Assembly: GCF_001499655.1 (NCBI RefSeq)
Contig: NZ_LN879502.1
Coordinates: 2,666,001 to 2,730,000 of the forward strand
DNA from: Candidatus Protochlamydia naegleriophila
GTDB lineage: Bacteria > Chlamydiota > Chlamydiia > Chlamydiales > Parachlamydiaceae
Length of the DNA: 64,000 nt
Direction of reading: 5' to 3'
Made by a program: the position numbers and the translations under genes. Below the pieces are notes generated by a model. That model was not told where the DNA came from, did no database searches, and saw only the letters and a program-made list of their open reading frames with translations. Below, piece by piece: positions 53,817 to 62,900 of this stretch (its first letter is position 1; every line of letters begins with the position of its first letter).

Positions 53817-54617
53817 TCAAGAGGCTGAGGTAAAACAAAATCCGAGCCAGCCATCCTGTTCGATTTCTTCCTTCAACGTCCATCCCCAACTTTTTACTTG
53901 GTTCATATAAGCCTCTCTTTCTTCTTGTCTAATGCCGGATACCAATCTAAGACCTGGCAAAGCATGGAGAATAGGCAAAGATTCCCATGCGACTTGCTGT
54001 TCGGAAGAAATCATATTCATCACAATCAAGGGCGCGTCTAAAGAATTGAATTGAAAATCACCCGGCAAGCAAAAATGGCAAGAGGCATCCATTTGATTGA
54101 ATGCCGCATTTTGAACAGCATGTTCAATCGCCGCCGGATCGATATCAATTCCATAAGCAAAGGAGGCACCCATGGCAATGGCAGCCAAAGATAAGACCCC
54201 ACTTCCAGAACCGATATCGACGATAGATTGTCCATTGATGAAACGGGCCATCAAGCGCAAGACCAAATGAGTCGTGGGATGAGATAGATCGCCAAATCCA
54301 GGCCCTGGTTTAAGCATGATGGACTTAGCTTCTTTACCATAAGCTTCGAATGAAACGTGCACGGCACCATCGTGAAAGTCTAAGCCATGCGAAGCCCATT
54401 GTGCCTCCCAATCGATGGGAGAAAGAGTGGTCTTTTCGTAGGTGTCTATCCAAGAATAGGAACAGATCTCTTCGGACGAATTGAGATAAAGGTAGAGAAT
54501 CACCTTGTCATCTTCTTCCTCACCATAAGCCAATTCAAGGCCTGCCATTTCTAATTCTTGCCAAGCCTCTTCTAAAGAAAGCTTATTTTGAAAACTCAAA
54601 CGATAGAATTCTTTCAT
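53817..54617 (-). CDS. prmA: Ribosomal protein L11 methyltransferase
   Basis: 266 residues, slightly shorter than typical PrmA. It trimethylates ribosomal protein L11 with S-adenosylmethionine. The signature is clear: KPGPGFGDLSHPTTHLVL, the cofactor-binding VDIGSGSGVLSLAA, GIDIDPAAIEHA and NMISSEQ (catalytic Asn region). The N-terminal substrate-binding domain (about 1-90) is reduced. Cytoplasmic. Confidence 0.85.
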   Translation of the reverse strand: MKEFYRLSFQNKLSLEEAWQELEMAGLELAYGEEEDDKVILYLYLNSSEEICSYSWIDTYEKTTLSPIDWEAQWASHGLDFHDGAVHVSFEAYGKEAKSIMLKPGPGFGDLSHPTTHLVLRLMARFINGQSIVDIGSGSGVLSLAAIAMGASFAYGIDIDPAAIEHAVQNAAFNQMDASCHFCLPGDFQFNSLDAPLIVMNMISSEQQVAWESLPILHALPGLRLVSGIRQEEREAYMNQVKSWGWTLKEEIEQDGWLGFCFTSAS

Positions 54618-54731
54618 ACTAGCTATAGGGGTAAGTGAATGATCGACAAGTCTAAAGGAAAAAAGAGATGCAATGCAAGCCTATTGAACAAGGCGATGTT
54701 TTAGCTTGCAATCAGCAACGAAGCATTAAGG

Positions 54732-56375
54732 CTAATGATCCTTCCAAAAAGCAGGCACCAGTAATACGAGCACAGCATAAAATTCGAGACGCCCTAAAAT
54801 CATGACAAAGCTTGAAAGCAGCGTCGAGAAGGGAGAGAGAAAAGCCATTGTGCTCATAGGGCCTGCAGCCCGAAAAGCTCCCCCCGTATTGTTGATCATA
54901 CACGCCGTCAATCCCAAAGCGGTTTCTGGATCGATCTGGTCGGCAACGTAACAAAGCGTTGCTAAAACAGAGAAGACCATGACCAGAATAAAAAAGCAAA
55001 GAACCGACACGGCGGCAGATTGGTCGATTTCCCTTTGCCCAAGACGGATGATGCGGATCGTTTTGGGCCTAAAAATCGATTCGACCTTGCTCAAGATGAT
55101 TTGAAATAGCATGTAGAAGCGAACAATTTTAATCCCGCCCGCTGTCGAACCCGCCATTCCACCTAAATACATGGCAATCAGGATGATAGCTTGAACAATG
55201 GCCGGCCAATGATCATAATCCGCCAAGAAAAAACCAGTCGATGTTTGAGCAGAGATCAATTGAAAGAAGCCCATATGCAGCGCCTCCTTCCATGAATACA
55301 TCCCTTCAGACTCACCTGTCAAAGATATTCTTTCGACGCCAATTAGATTCCATGCAATAAAACCACCCAAAACCAATAACAGGGCCATGTAAAGGGCAAA
55401 TTCCGGCTCAAATAAGCGATAAATCTTACCCTTGATAATGTAATAGTAAAAAGAAAAGTTAATACTACCCAAAATCATAAAAACTAGGACAATCCATTCC
55501 GTGTTAAAATTCTGGTAATATCCAAGACTCTGATTGTGAACGCTAAATCCTCCTGTTGAGACGGTAGCAAGTGTGATGGTCACAGCATCAAACAAAGGCA
55601 TTTGCCGATTAGTTGCCAGCAAAAGGATAATTTCGGCAATCGTCAATCCAACGTAAATTTGCCAAAGTTGCAAAGCCGTTTCGGTGATGCGGGGCGTTAA
55701 GGCCTCTTTGATGGGTCCTGGAGACTCTGTTTGAAAAAGAAATTTGCCTTTAACCCCAAGTTCGGGCAAAAAAGCGACAAATAAGACCAATATTCCCATG
55801 CCTCCCAGCCACTGCATAAGGCTACGCCAAAAAAGAAGGGCATGACTGACAGCTTCGATTCCCTCAAACTGCTTACCAAGCGCATTGGTAACAGGAGCAA
55901 CCGTGCCGTAGAATTCATAAGTGGTCTGCTGCATGCCGCAATAGGTGCGGCGGATTGGAATTTCCTTCCCTGTTTCGGGGTCGTATTTTTTTGCTTCCAA
56001 AACAGTCGCACCTGTTGTTGTAAAGCCAGATGCTGCTTCAAAATAAGCTTGGTCAATTCTTTGAAGAGTTCCAGAAAAAACAAAGGGGAGGCAGCCAATG
56101 GCTGGCGTCAAAAACCAAATGATGACTGCTGTCGCAAGAGACTCGCGCCGATAAAGCGCAGCTTTGGCTTGGCGCATACCTTGTTTAAAAAAAAAGGCCA
56201 ATCCTAAACAAATGGCAATCGTATAGGCAAAGGCAAGAGTCGAAGCGGGTTGAGGATGCCTCACCGGATCGGCCACAAACTGATAATAGGCTGCCAATGC
56301 AAATGGAACGCTTAAAATGGCCGCATAGAGAAAGAGATAGGAGCTTAAGATCCTCAAAATTTCGCGGTAAAACAC
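54732..56375 (-). CDS. trkH: Potassium uptake channel subunit TrkH
   Basis: 547 residues with about 10-12 membrane helices and the repeated selectivity-filter elements: ASGFTTTGAT (first pore loop), TVSTGGFSVHN, SAQTSTGFFLADY and NNTGGAFRAAGP. It forms a potassium channel whose gating depends on TrkA. The gene follows trkA after 12 bases, so they are co-transcribed. The N-terminus begins within the first helix, which is normal. Confidence 0.93.
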   Translation of the reverse strand: MFYREILRILSSYLFLYAAILSVPFALAAYYQFVADPVRHPQPASTLAFAYTIAICLGLAFFFKQGMRQAKAALYRRESLATAVIIWFLTPAIGCLPFVFSGTLQRIDQAYFEAASGFTTTGATVLEAKKYDPETGKEIPIRRTYCGMQQTTYEFYGTVAPVTNALGKQFEGIEAVSHALLFWRSLMQWLGGMGILVLFVAFLPELGVKGKFLFQTESPGPIKEALTPRITETALQLWQIYVGLTIAEIILLLATNRQMPLFDAVTITLATVSTGGFSVHNQSLGYYQNFNTEWIVLVFMILGSINFSFYYYIIKGKIYRLFEPEFALYMALLLVLGGFIAWNLIGVERISLTGESEGMYSWKEALHMGFFQLISAQTSTGFFLADYDHWPAIVQAIILIAMYLGGMAGSTAGGIKIVRFYMLFQIILSKVESIFRPKTIRIIRLGQREIDQSAAVSVLCFFILVMVFSVLATLCYVADQIDPETALGLTACMINNTGGAFRAAGPMSTMAFLSPFSTLLSSFVMILGRLEFYAVLVLLVPAFWKDH

Positions 56376-56387
56376 AATCCTCTTTCC

Positions 56388-57749
56388 TTAAAAAATTTTT
56401 TCCAAATCTTGAAAATATTTTGGATTGGACACGACGATGACCGTATCCCCGGGACAAATGATGCTGTCACCTTTAGCAATGGTGATTCGGCCGCGATTTT
56501 GTATCATCGCAATCAAAAAGTCTTTTGGTAATTGCGGCCCTATCTCAGAAAGCGGAATGCCAATTATTTTTGAATTTAATGAGACGGTAATCTCTAAAAT
56601 TTCGGCTTCGTTTTCATACAGAGAAACTAAAGAGGTGACTGCCTTAGAGGCTGCCAACGAAATCACGCGATTAGCTACGGCAAGTTTAGGGGAAACAACA
56701 TGAACGACGCCCAGGCGGTTCACCAAAGACATAAAGCGATTATTTGAAAGAATAATGGCTACCTTTTCGCAGCCAGCCTCCTTGGCCACTAGGCCACCAA
56801 GCACGTTGACTTCTTCATTGCCCGTACACATGACAAAATAATCTGCATGGCTCATCTTCTCCGACAGAAGGAAGTCCAAATCGGTTCCATCATGATGGAT
56901 AATATGGCAATCGGGAAATTCCTCAGCCAGTTCCAAACAGCGTCGATGATTGCGATCGATGAGGCGTACCTGGATTCTATGTTCTTGCAAAATTTTGGCT
57001 AGATTAACCCCCACAAGGGATCCTCCAACGATGACTACATTGTCGACTTTTTCGATGGACAAACCGAAAAAATGGTGGATCTCAGCCATTTGATCCCGCT
57101 CGCCAATTAGAGTGACTTCGTCGCCCGGGAAGATGCGATCGGTCCCGTGCGGAAAAATCAGCTCAGCTTCTTGCCCCGGTTGATCGTCTTGGAAACGGTA
57201 AATCAAAGCGATCATGATCCCCTTTGGCAGGCGCAACTCGGCCAACTTCAGGTGATAATAACTCCAGCTAGCAGGAACACGCAAAGTGCGCATTTGCACT
57301 TCGCCATGAGCAAAATTTTCAAAGGCCAAAAATCCAGGGCTCGTAATGTTTTTATAAATATCATACGCCACGAGCAACTCGGGGCTAATAAAATAATCGA
57401 CGTTGAAAAGTCTTGCAAAATCTAAGCGAATGCGATTAAGAAAGCGATTGTCCTTGACGCGCGCAATGGTACGCGGATAACCTAAATTCTTAGCAATCGA
57501 ACAAGAGACCAGATTAACCTCATCATTATTCGTCAATGCTAAGAATAAGTCGGGCCTGATCTCCAATAAGTCACCGATCAATTGCCAATCTGTTCCTGAG
57601 CCTTCACGTATAGCCACATCCATTTGCCAAGCCAGCTCCTCTAGCTTAGCACCGTTCTTATCAATTAGAATCACGTTATGCTTTTGTTTGGACAACAAAC
57701 TCGCCATGTAAAGACCGACATCACCGGCGCCAACAATCACAATATTCAT
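56388..57749 (-). CDS. trkA: Potassium uptake regulatory subunit TrkA
   Basis: 453 residues, two tandem RCK modules. Each has a Rossmann fold for NAD/NADH (first VGAGDVGLYMASLL at the N-terminus, second VVIVGGSLVGVNLAKIL at about residue 228) followed by a TrkA-C domain. It binds TrkH from the cytoplasm. The gene is the first of the trkA-trkH operon. Confidence 0.95.
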   Translation of the reverse strand: MNIVIVGAGDVGLYMASLLSKQKHNVILIDKNGAKLEELAWQMDVAIREGSGTDWQLIGDLLEIRPDLFLALTNNDEVNLVSCSIAKNLGYPRTIARVKDNRFLNRIRLDFARLFNVDYFISPELLVAYDIYKNITSPGFLAFENFAHGEVQMRTLRVPASWSYYHLKLAELRLPKGIMIALIYRFQDDQPGQEAELIFPHGTDRIFPGDEVTLIGERDQMAEIHHFFGLSIEKVDNVVIVGGSLVGVNLAKILQEHRIQVRLIDRNHRRCLELAEEFPDCHIIHHDGTDLDFLLSEKMSHADYFVMCTGNEEVNVLGGLVAKEAGCEKVAIILSNNRFMSLVNRLGVVHVVSPKLAVANRVISLAASKAVTSLVSLYENEAEILEITVSLNSKIIGIPLSEIGPQLPKDFLIAMIQNRGRITIAKGDSIICPGDTVIVVSNPKYFQDLEKIF

Positions 57750-57839
57750 ACAAACACGAGCCCTTTCAAGTAAGCAGATGACGCCAGTATGCCTTTATTC
57801 TCTATATGAATCAATCAAGCTCCAAATATTGCATAACTA

Positions 57840-59855
57840 TCAAACATTAGCACCTGGTGGACTGAACTCCTCGCTTTCTCTCCCATCATTCATTTCAAAA
57901 TCACCAGTCGTTTCTCCGGAAATCATGAATGCATACTCTAAAAACTCTAAGTGCCACGATTTTTCAAACCATTTTCCATCCGACTCAACCGGATGCCTGA
58001 TCGGAGCTCTTGAAATCGGGCATATAGCCTGTAAGGAATCGGTAGGCTCGAGCTGCTGCGATTCTTTTTGGCTATCCTGGCGAATCTTCTTAATACGCCA
58101 AAGTAAAAAACCGTTTAGCATTTCTAAAAATTGAGATTGACTCCATTTCAGTTTATGAGAAGTCAAGAGCGCCAAGGGCAGAAACATCATTGAAGCTAGC
58201 AGTCTCATACTAACAATACTCTCTTCTTGATAAACCCTATGCATGCTTAACGGATAAGTCAATACCAAAAGCCCGCTAGCCAAGAGATGGACAAATTGAA
58301 TGGTATTCAATAGTTTTGATGGCACAAGATCGTGAGCGCCAAGAACACTCGCCCCTGCCAGCCCTAAAGCTGCTTGCCCCATTAGAAATGGAATGCCAAA
58401 GACCGCCCATTTTTTTTCACTCAATATATAAGAACAAAAAGAGCGCTTGCCAGTCACCCAATTGATTTTAGAGGCGAGCTGCCCCAGATAATTGGGCGAT
58501 GTTAAATCGTAGCAATCTAAGGCTAACGTTTCATCCACCCGCTGCATGGGTTCTCTAGAACCCAGCACGTAACATTTTTTATCTGCAATGACAACAAAAG
58601 GTACAAAATTGAAGCGATAGCCGCAGGCAAACCAAGTGGCTTCTATTCGGTTTTTGTTAAAAAACGTCAAGGCGTACATGGGTAAAACATTGGGATCGCG
58701 TACTTCCGTAACTGCAATTTTTCTTTCTAGTGAGAGATGAACGATTTTTTTAATATTTTTTATTGTGGTGGCTTGTAAACAATCTACACGATCTTCAAGC
58801 CAGTCTTGTCGATCTATTTCATAAAATGCCTTACCTGAATAAAGAAAGAGTGTCTTGCTGGCTGCATTCATCCCAACTGTTAATAAAGGGAGAGGGGTCT
58901 TGTGTTTTTTAAGCTCTTTTAGATAAGGAGTTTCCCCCGATTGTAAACGATAATAGGCCATGAAGCGCTCTCCATTTTCGCGCCGCATGACAAATAGCTC
59001 GTCATCATTTAAACAAAAAGAAGACACGTGCGCAAGGGAGTCTAAAACCTGCCCTCCTCTATCAAAAATGAATAAGCGATTGCCATACACGTGAACGGCA
59101 ACAATCGTCTGTGTCCCCCTCTTATCTTCAAAAGCATGAATCTTAATTGATTTTACCGTATGGTCGAATTCAACCGTCTTATCTGGCGTCAGCGTCTCCA
59201 AATGCCAAAATTGCAATGTTCCTTTAACTGCAGATGGATTGACCAACCGTTTGAAGTATTGCTCTTCGCTCTTCAAATATTTTTCATCAACGGTAGCAAG
59301 CGCTAAACAACCCGCAAGAGCATCCAAGCATTGAATCGCATGCCCCGCTTGAATACGCGTCGAACTTAGCAACTTAGTTTTTTGAGTATCAAGGACAGAA
59401 ATAAATCCCCGATTCGATCCTAAAATCAGCCGATCGGCTAAAGTCGCCATCGTCGTAATAAAACCGCCAAACGGAGAAACGATTCTTTTAGAAGTGAATT
59501 CTTCATTCTCGCATCGCCACCCCATCGCAAGCCAGTCTAAATAAGTCTGACAATAATCGCGCTCCGCCTGCTGGGCGACAAAATGATTAGGTAAAAATTT
59601 ATTCCAAACTAAAAATGAATATGATGAGAGGTGCCGCCACTGTTTGCAAACAAGTCCAATCGCATGAATTAAGTGCGGCGGTGCCAGAAAATCAAAGACA
59701 TTAATAGAAATGTCATCCCCATCCCACACAACTCTCCGCTGCACAGAACCCACTGGTCGATTCACCTCTGGTAGTAAAGGAAGTCCTTCCTCTACATCCG
59801 TTGCTTCCTTTTTCAAAGAAGAATTGCCATAAAAAATATTATAAAGAGTTTTCAT
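57840..59855 (-). CDS. F-box, propeller-like and U-box-like effector candidate
   Basis: 671 residues with a eukaryotic domain mix. An F-box lies at about 47-90 (DDISINVFDFLAPP, IGLVCKQWRHLSS, LVWNKFLP). About 115-470 is beta-rich with repeated short blade-like units (LILGSNRGFISVLDTQ, GTLQFWHLETL, RLFIFDRGGQVLDS), consistent with a WD40/quinoprotein-type propeller. Three hydrophobic helices lie at about 483-507, 520-536 and 549-565. The C-terminus has a U-box-like start (ICPISRAPIRHPVESDGKWFEKS, Cys612), truncated relative to a full 70-residue U-box. F-box and U-box proteins serve ubiquitin ligases, and such families are expanded in amoeba-associated Chlamydiae; the effector role is inference. 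It is divergent from the RHS gene. Confidence 0.75.
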   Translation of the reverse strand: MKTLYNIFYGNSSLKKEATDVEEGLPLLPEVNRPVGSVQRRVVWDGDDISINVFDFLAPPHLIHAIGLVCKQWRHLSSYSFLVWNKFLPNHFVAQQAERDYCQTYLDWLAMGWRCENEEFTSKRIVSPFGGFITTMATLADRLILGSNRGFISVLDTQKTKLLSSTRIQAGHAIQCLDALAGCLALATVDEKYLKSEEQYFKRLVNPSAVKGTLQFWHLETLTPDKTVEFDHTVKSIKIHAFEDKRGTQTIVAVHVYGNRLFIFDRGGQVLDSLAHVSSFCLNDDELFVMRRENGERFMAYYRLQSGETPYLKELKKHKTPLPLLTVGMNAASKTLFLYSGKAFYEIDRQDWLEDRVDCLQATTIKNIKKIVHLSLERKIAVTEVRDPNVLPMYALTFFNKNRIEATWFACGYRFNFVPFVVIADKKCYVLGSREPMQRVDETLALDCYDLTSPNYLGQLASKINWVTGKRSFCSYILSEKKWAVFGIPFLMGQAALGLAGASVLGAHDLVPSKLLNTIQFVHLLASGLLVLTYPLSMHRVYQEESIVSMRLLASMMFLPLALLTSHKLKWSQSQFLEMLNGFLLWRIKKIRQDSQKESQQLEPTDSLQAICPISRAPIRHPVESDGKWFEKSWHLEFLEYAFMISGETTGDFEMNDGRESEEFSPPGANV

Positions 59856-59915
59856 ACAACAATTATTAATCCTTTAAATTTGCACCCTTAATGCATGATT
59901 TCAAAAAACGAATGG

Positions 59916-59944
59916 TTGCAAGACAAATTAAACCTTTTTATAAT
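59916..59944 (+). promoter_or_regulatory. Promoter of the RHS gene
   Basis: TTGCAA (59916-59921), exactly 17 bases, then a perfect TATAAT (59939-59944). The start site would be near 59951, 36 bases before the ATG. Confidence 0.65.
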
Positions 59945-59986
59945 CTCGATCTCATATTAATGATTAACCCACTTAATAAATAAACC

Positions 59987-62900
59987 ATGTATAAAAAAGC
60001 TTTCCGATTCATTCTATTCGTTGCATGCCTGCTAACCCACTTCTTAGCCGCAGATTCGCCATCCGTGACAGCTCCCACTCCCTTCGTCAATTCCATTAAT
60101 GTGATGACGGGAAAAGGGGAGGGAATCGAACCTGTCGGTATTCAATCGGAGTACTATATACAAGGGACTAATTTGGTAGGGAGTCGGAAGATTCAACTGG
60201 CCAAAGGAGACTTTCGGATTGGAAGAATCAAGTCTCAAACGGTGGTCGATTCGAAACAGGAGCCTATTTATTTTTTCTATGAACCTGGAATGACGGAAAT
60301 TATCGATCACCCTCAACGCAAGAGCGTGTATCGCTATTCTCCTAAACACTTACTTGAATCGGTCGAACAGTACGAAAAACAAGAGGGCCATTATGCTCTC
60401 TATCGCAGCGAGCGTTTTTTTTGGAGGACCGATTTAAAAGCGCCTTTAATGACGAGTCGTGTCTTAGAAGATGGAAAGAGGCAGGCCATTCACTGCACAC
60501 AATTTAGCTATGACGACCAGGGGCAGTTAATCAGAGAAACACTGTATGGAAATTTGTCGGGATCCTGCCCATTTCCCTTGATAATCGAATCTGACGGTAC
60601 TCCTGAATTTAATGGGATCGAAAATTATGCGACGGCCTACCGCTATCACCCAACCGAGCCCGATCTCCTCCTTAGCATTAGAGAAGACAATGGAATCACC
60701 ACTACCTATCAATACGAGCCTAAGACTAAGCGTTGCCTAGCCAAATTAAAAGGATACGCCAACGGCCTCTTATCAAGAGCTTTTTACCATTACGATGAGA
60801 AGGGGCTCCTCTGCCGCACCGTCTTCGACGATGGGCAAGGATCAACAGAAGATGACCTTACAGGTTTAACTAATCGTCAAATTATACACATTCAATCTTG
60901 CCATACAGGAGCGGCCTTTTCACAACCTCTCGTCACAGAAAGCCTTTATTTGGATTTAGATTCTTCTCAAGAGGTCTTACTGGACCGTACCGTTTATGCC
61001 TATTCAGATGAAGGAGCGCCACTTAAAAAAGATTTTTACGACGCGGATGAAAACTTACGCTACTCTATTCACTTCAATTACAATGATCAAGGCCAACTCG
61101 TCTCAACGGTTGACAGCCGCGGAGAAGAGGTTAGCGCTCCCGAGACAGCCTTCGAGGACCGCTTTAATGATGAAGGGTTGCGCATTGCATCGCTTGATGC
61201 CTATGGCAATGAAACGACTTACGAATACGATTTATTTGGCCGTTTGATTGAAACCAAACTGCCGGCAGTTCTGGACGAAAATGACAATCCCATTCAGCTA
61301 ACATTGCACCAATCCTACAATATATGCGATCAAGTCGTCGAAGTAGAGGATACACAAGGCGGAATCACACGCACACGCCATAACAGTCGCTCTAAGCCCG
61401 TCTACATTCAGCATCCCGATGGCTCAAGCGAAACCCTGACCTATTATCTAGATGGTGAGTTAAAGGAAAAAATCGACCGTAAAGGAGTACGTACAACCAT
61501 CTCACGCGATAAAACCGGCCGGACAACTCGCGTTGAAGAGCATGCAGCCTCCGGCGAGCTGCTAAGAGCATTAAACTATACCTATCGCGGCAGTGCTGTT
61601 TCCAGCCTGAGTAACGGAGCGCAGTTTACGATCGATTTCGAATACGACGGAGCCGGACGGCAGATACGCTCTTTCCACAAGACAGCAGATGGAATTAAGC
61701 GTGTCGAATGGTCCTACGACGCCTGTGGAGAGCGCATTCAAACAAGTGAATGGTTCAGTCCTCAAAGCGATGGCTTTGTGGCGAAAATCGAAGAAAAAGA
61801 TGCTTGGCAGCAAACGACAGCTACTCGTCTAGAAGATGCCTATGGGAATATTCAGCGCAGAGTAGAAAATACTCAAAAGCCAGAGGCGTTGTTTACGCAA
61901 GAATTGTCTACGCGTAATTCTCTGGGACAGTATGTCAAGCTATGTGAAACAGTAAATGAAAAAGGTATTAAGGAATTAAATACCTACGATGTGCTAGGAC
62001 GCCTAGATTCTTCTGTTCAGCTGAATTCTCTCGGAGAGAAGATGCGCGAACATCACATTCGCTACAACAAAAGTGGTCAAAAAGTTTTAGAGAAGCATCT
62101 CATTTTAGCAAATGGGCAGGAAGCGGGCAGTTATTTGATTCGTTGGAGCTACGATAGTAGCGGCCGACTCCTAGCCCTCTACGAAGCAGCTGGCTCCTCT
62201 CATCAAAAGGTCACCTATTATCAATACGACGAAAGTGGGCGTTTAATCGCTCTAATCAAGCCTGATGGCATTGCCCTCAATTATACCTATAATAGCAAGA
62301 ACCTTTTAGCTTCTTTTAAAGCGAGTGATAGCTCATTCGCGTACGCCTATCACTATGATGGCCAACAACGCTTGGTCGCAGTGCACGACCTCATCCACGA
62401 CATCGTTCAAACCAAACGTTATAATGCTTTCGACGAAGTCGTTGAAGAAAACTTGGGAACGGAGCACACGACGCTTCGCTATAACTATGACCTAGCTGGA
62501 CGCAAAACTGAGATTGAATTGCCCGATGCATCACGCATTCTCTACCACTATGAGGGCTCTTATTTAAAATCGGTTGAACGCACTGATGCCGACCAAAACT
62601 CCGTTTACATCCATCACTACAACTACAGTCATCCTGCTGGAGCCATCAATAGCTGCGATTTAATTGCCGGTGTGGGATCGCTAAGTTACCGTCACGATGC
62701 ACAAGGGCAATTGATCGCCATTGAATCTCCTTGGTGGTCGGAAACGATCACCGAATCCGATAGAGCAAATCGCTTAACAGCTCTCTCAATCGAAGATCCG
62801 CTGGGCTCTATCAATCACTCTTACGTCTATGCTGATGATAACCAGCTTCTTGAAGAGCAAGGAGAGGTCAATCACAGCTATCACTATGACTCTCTTTACA

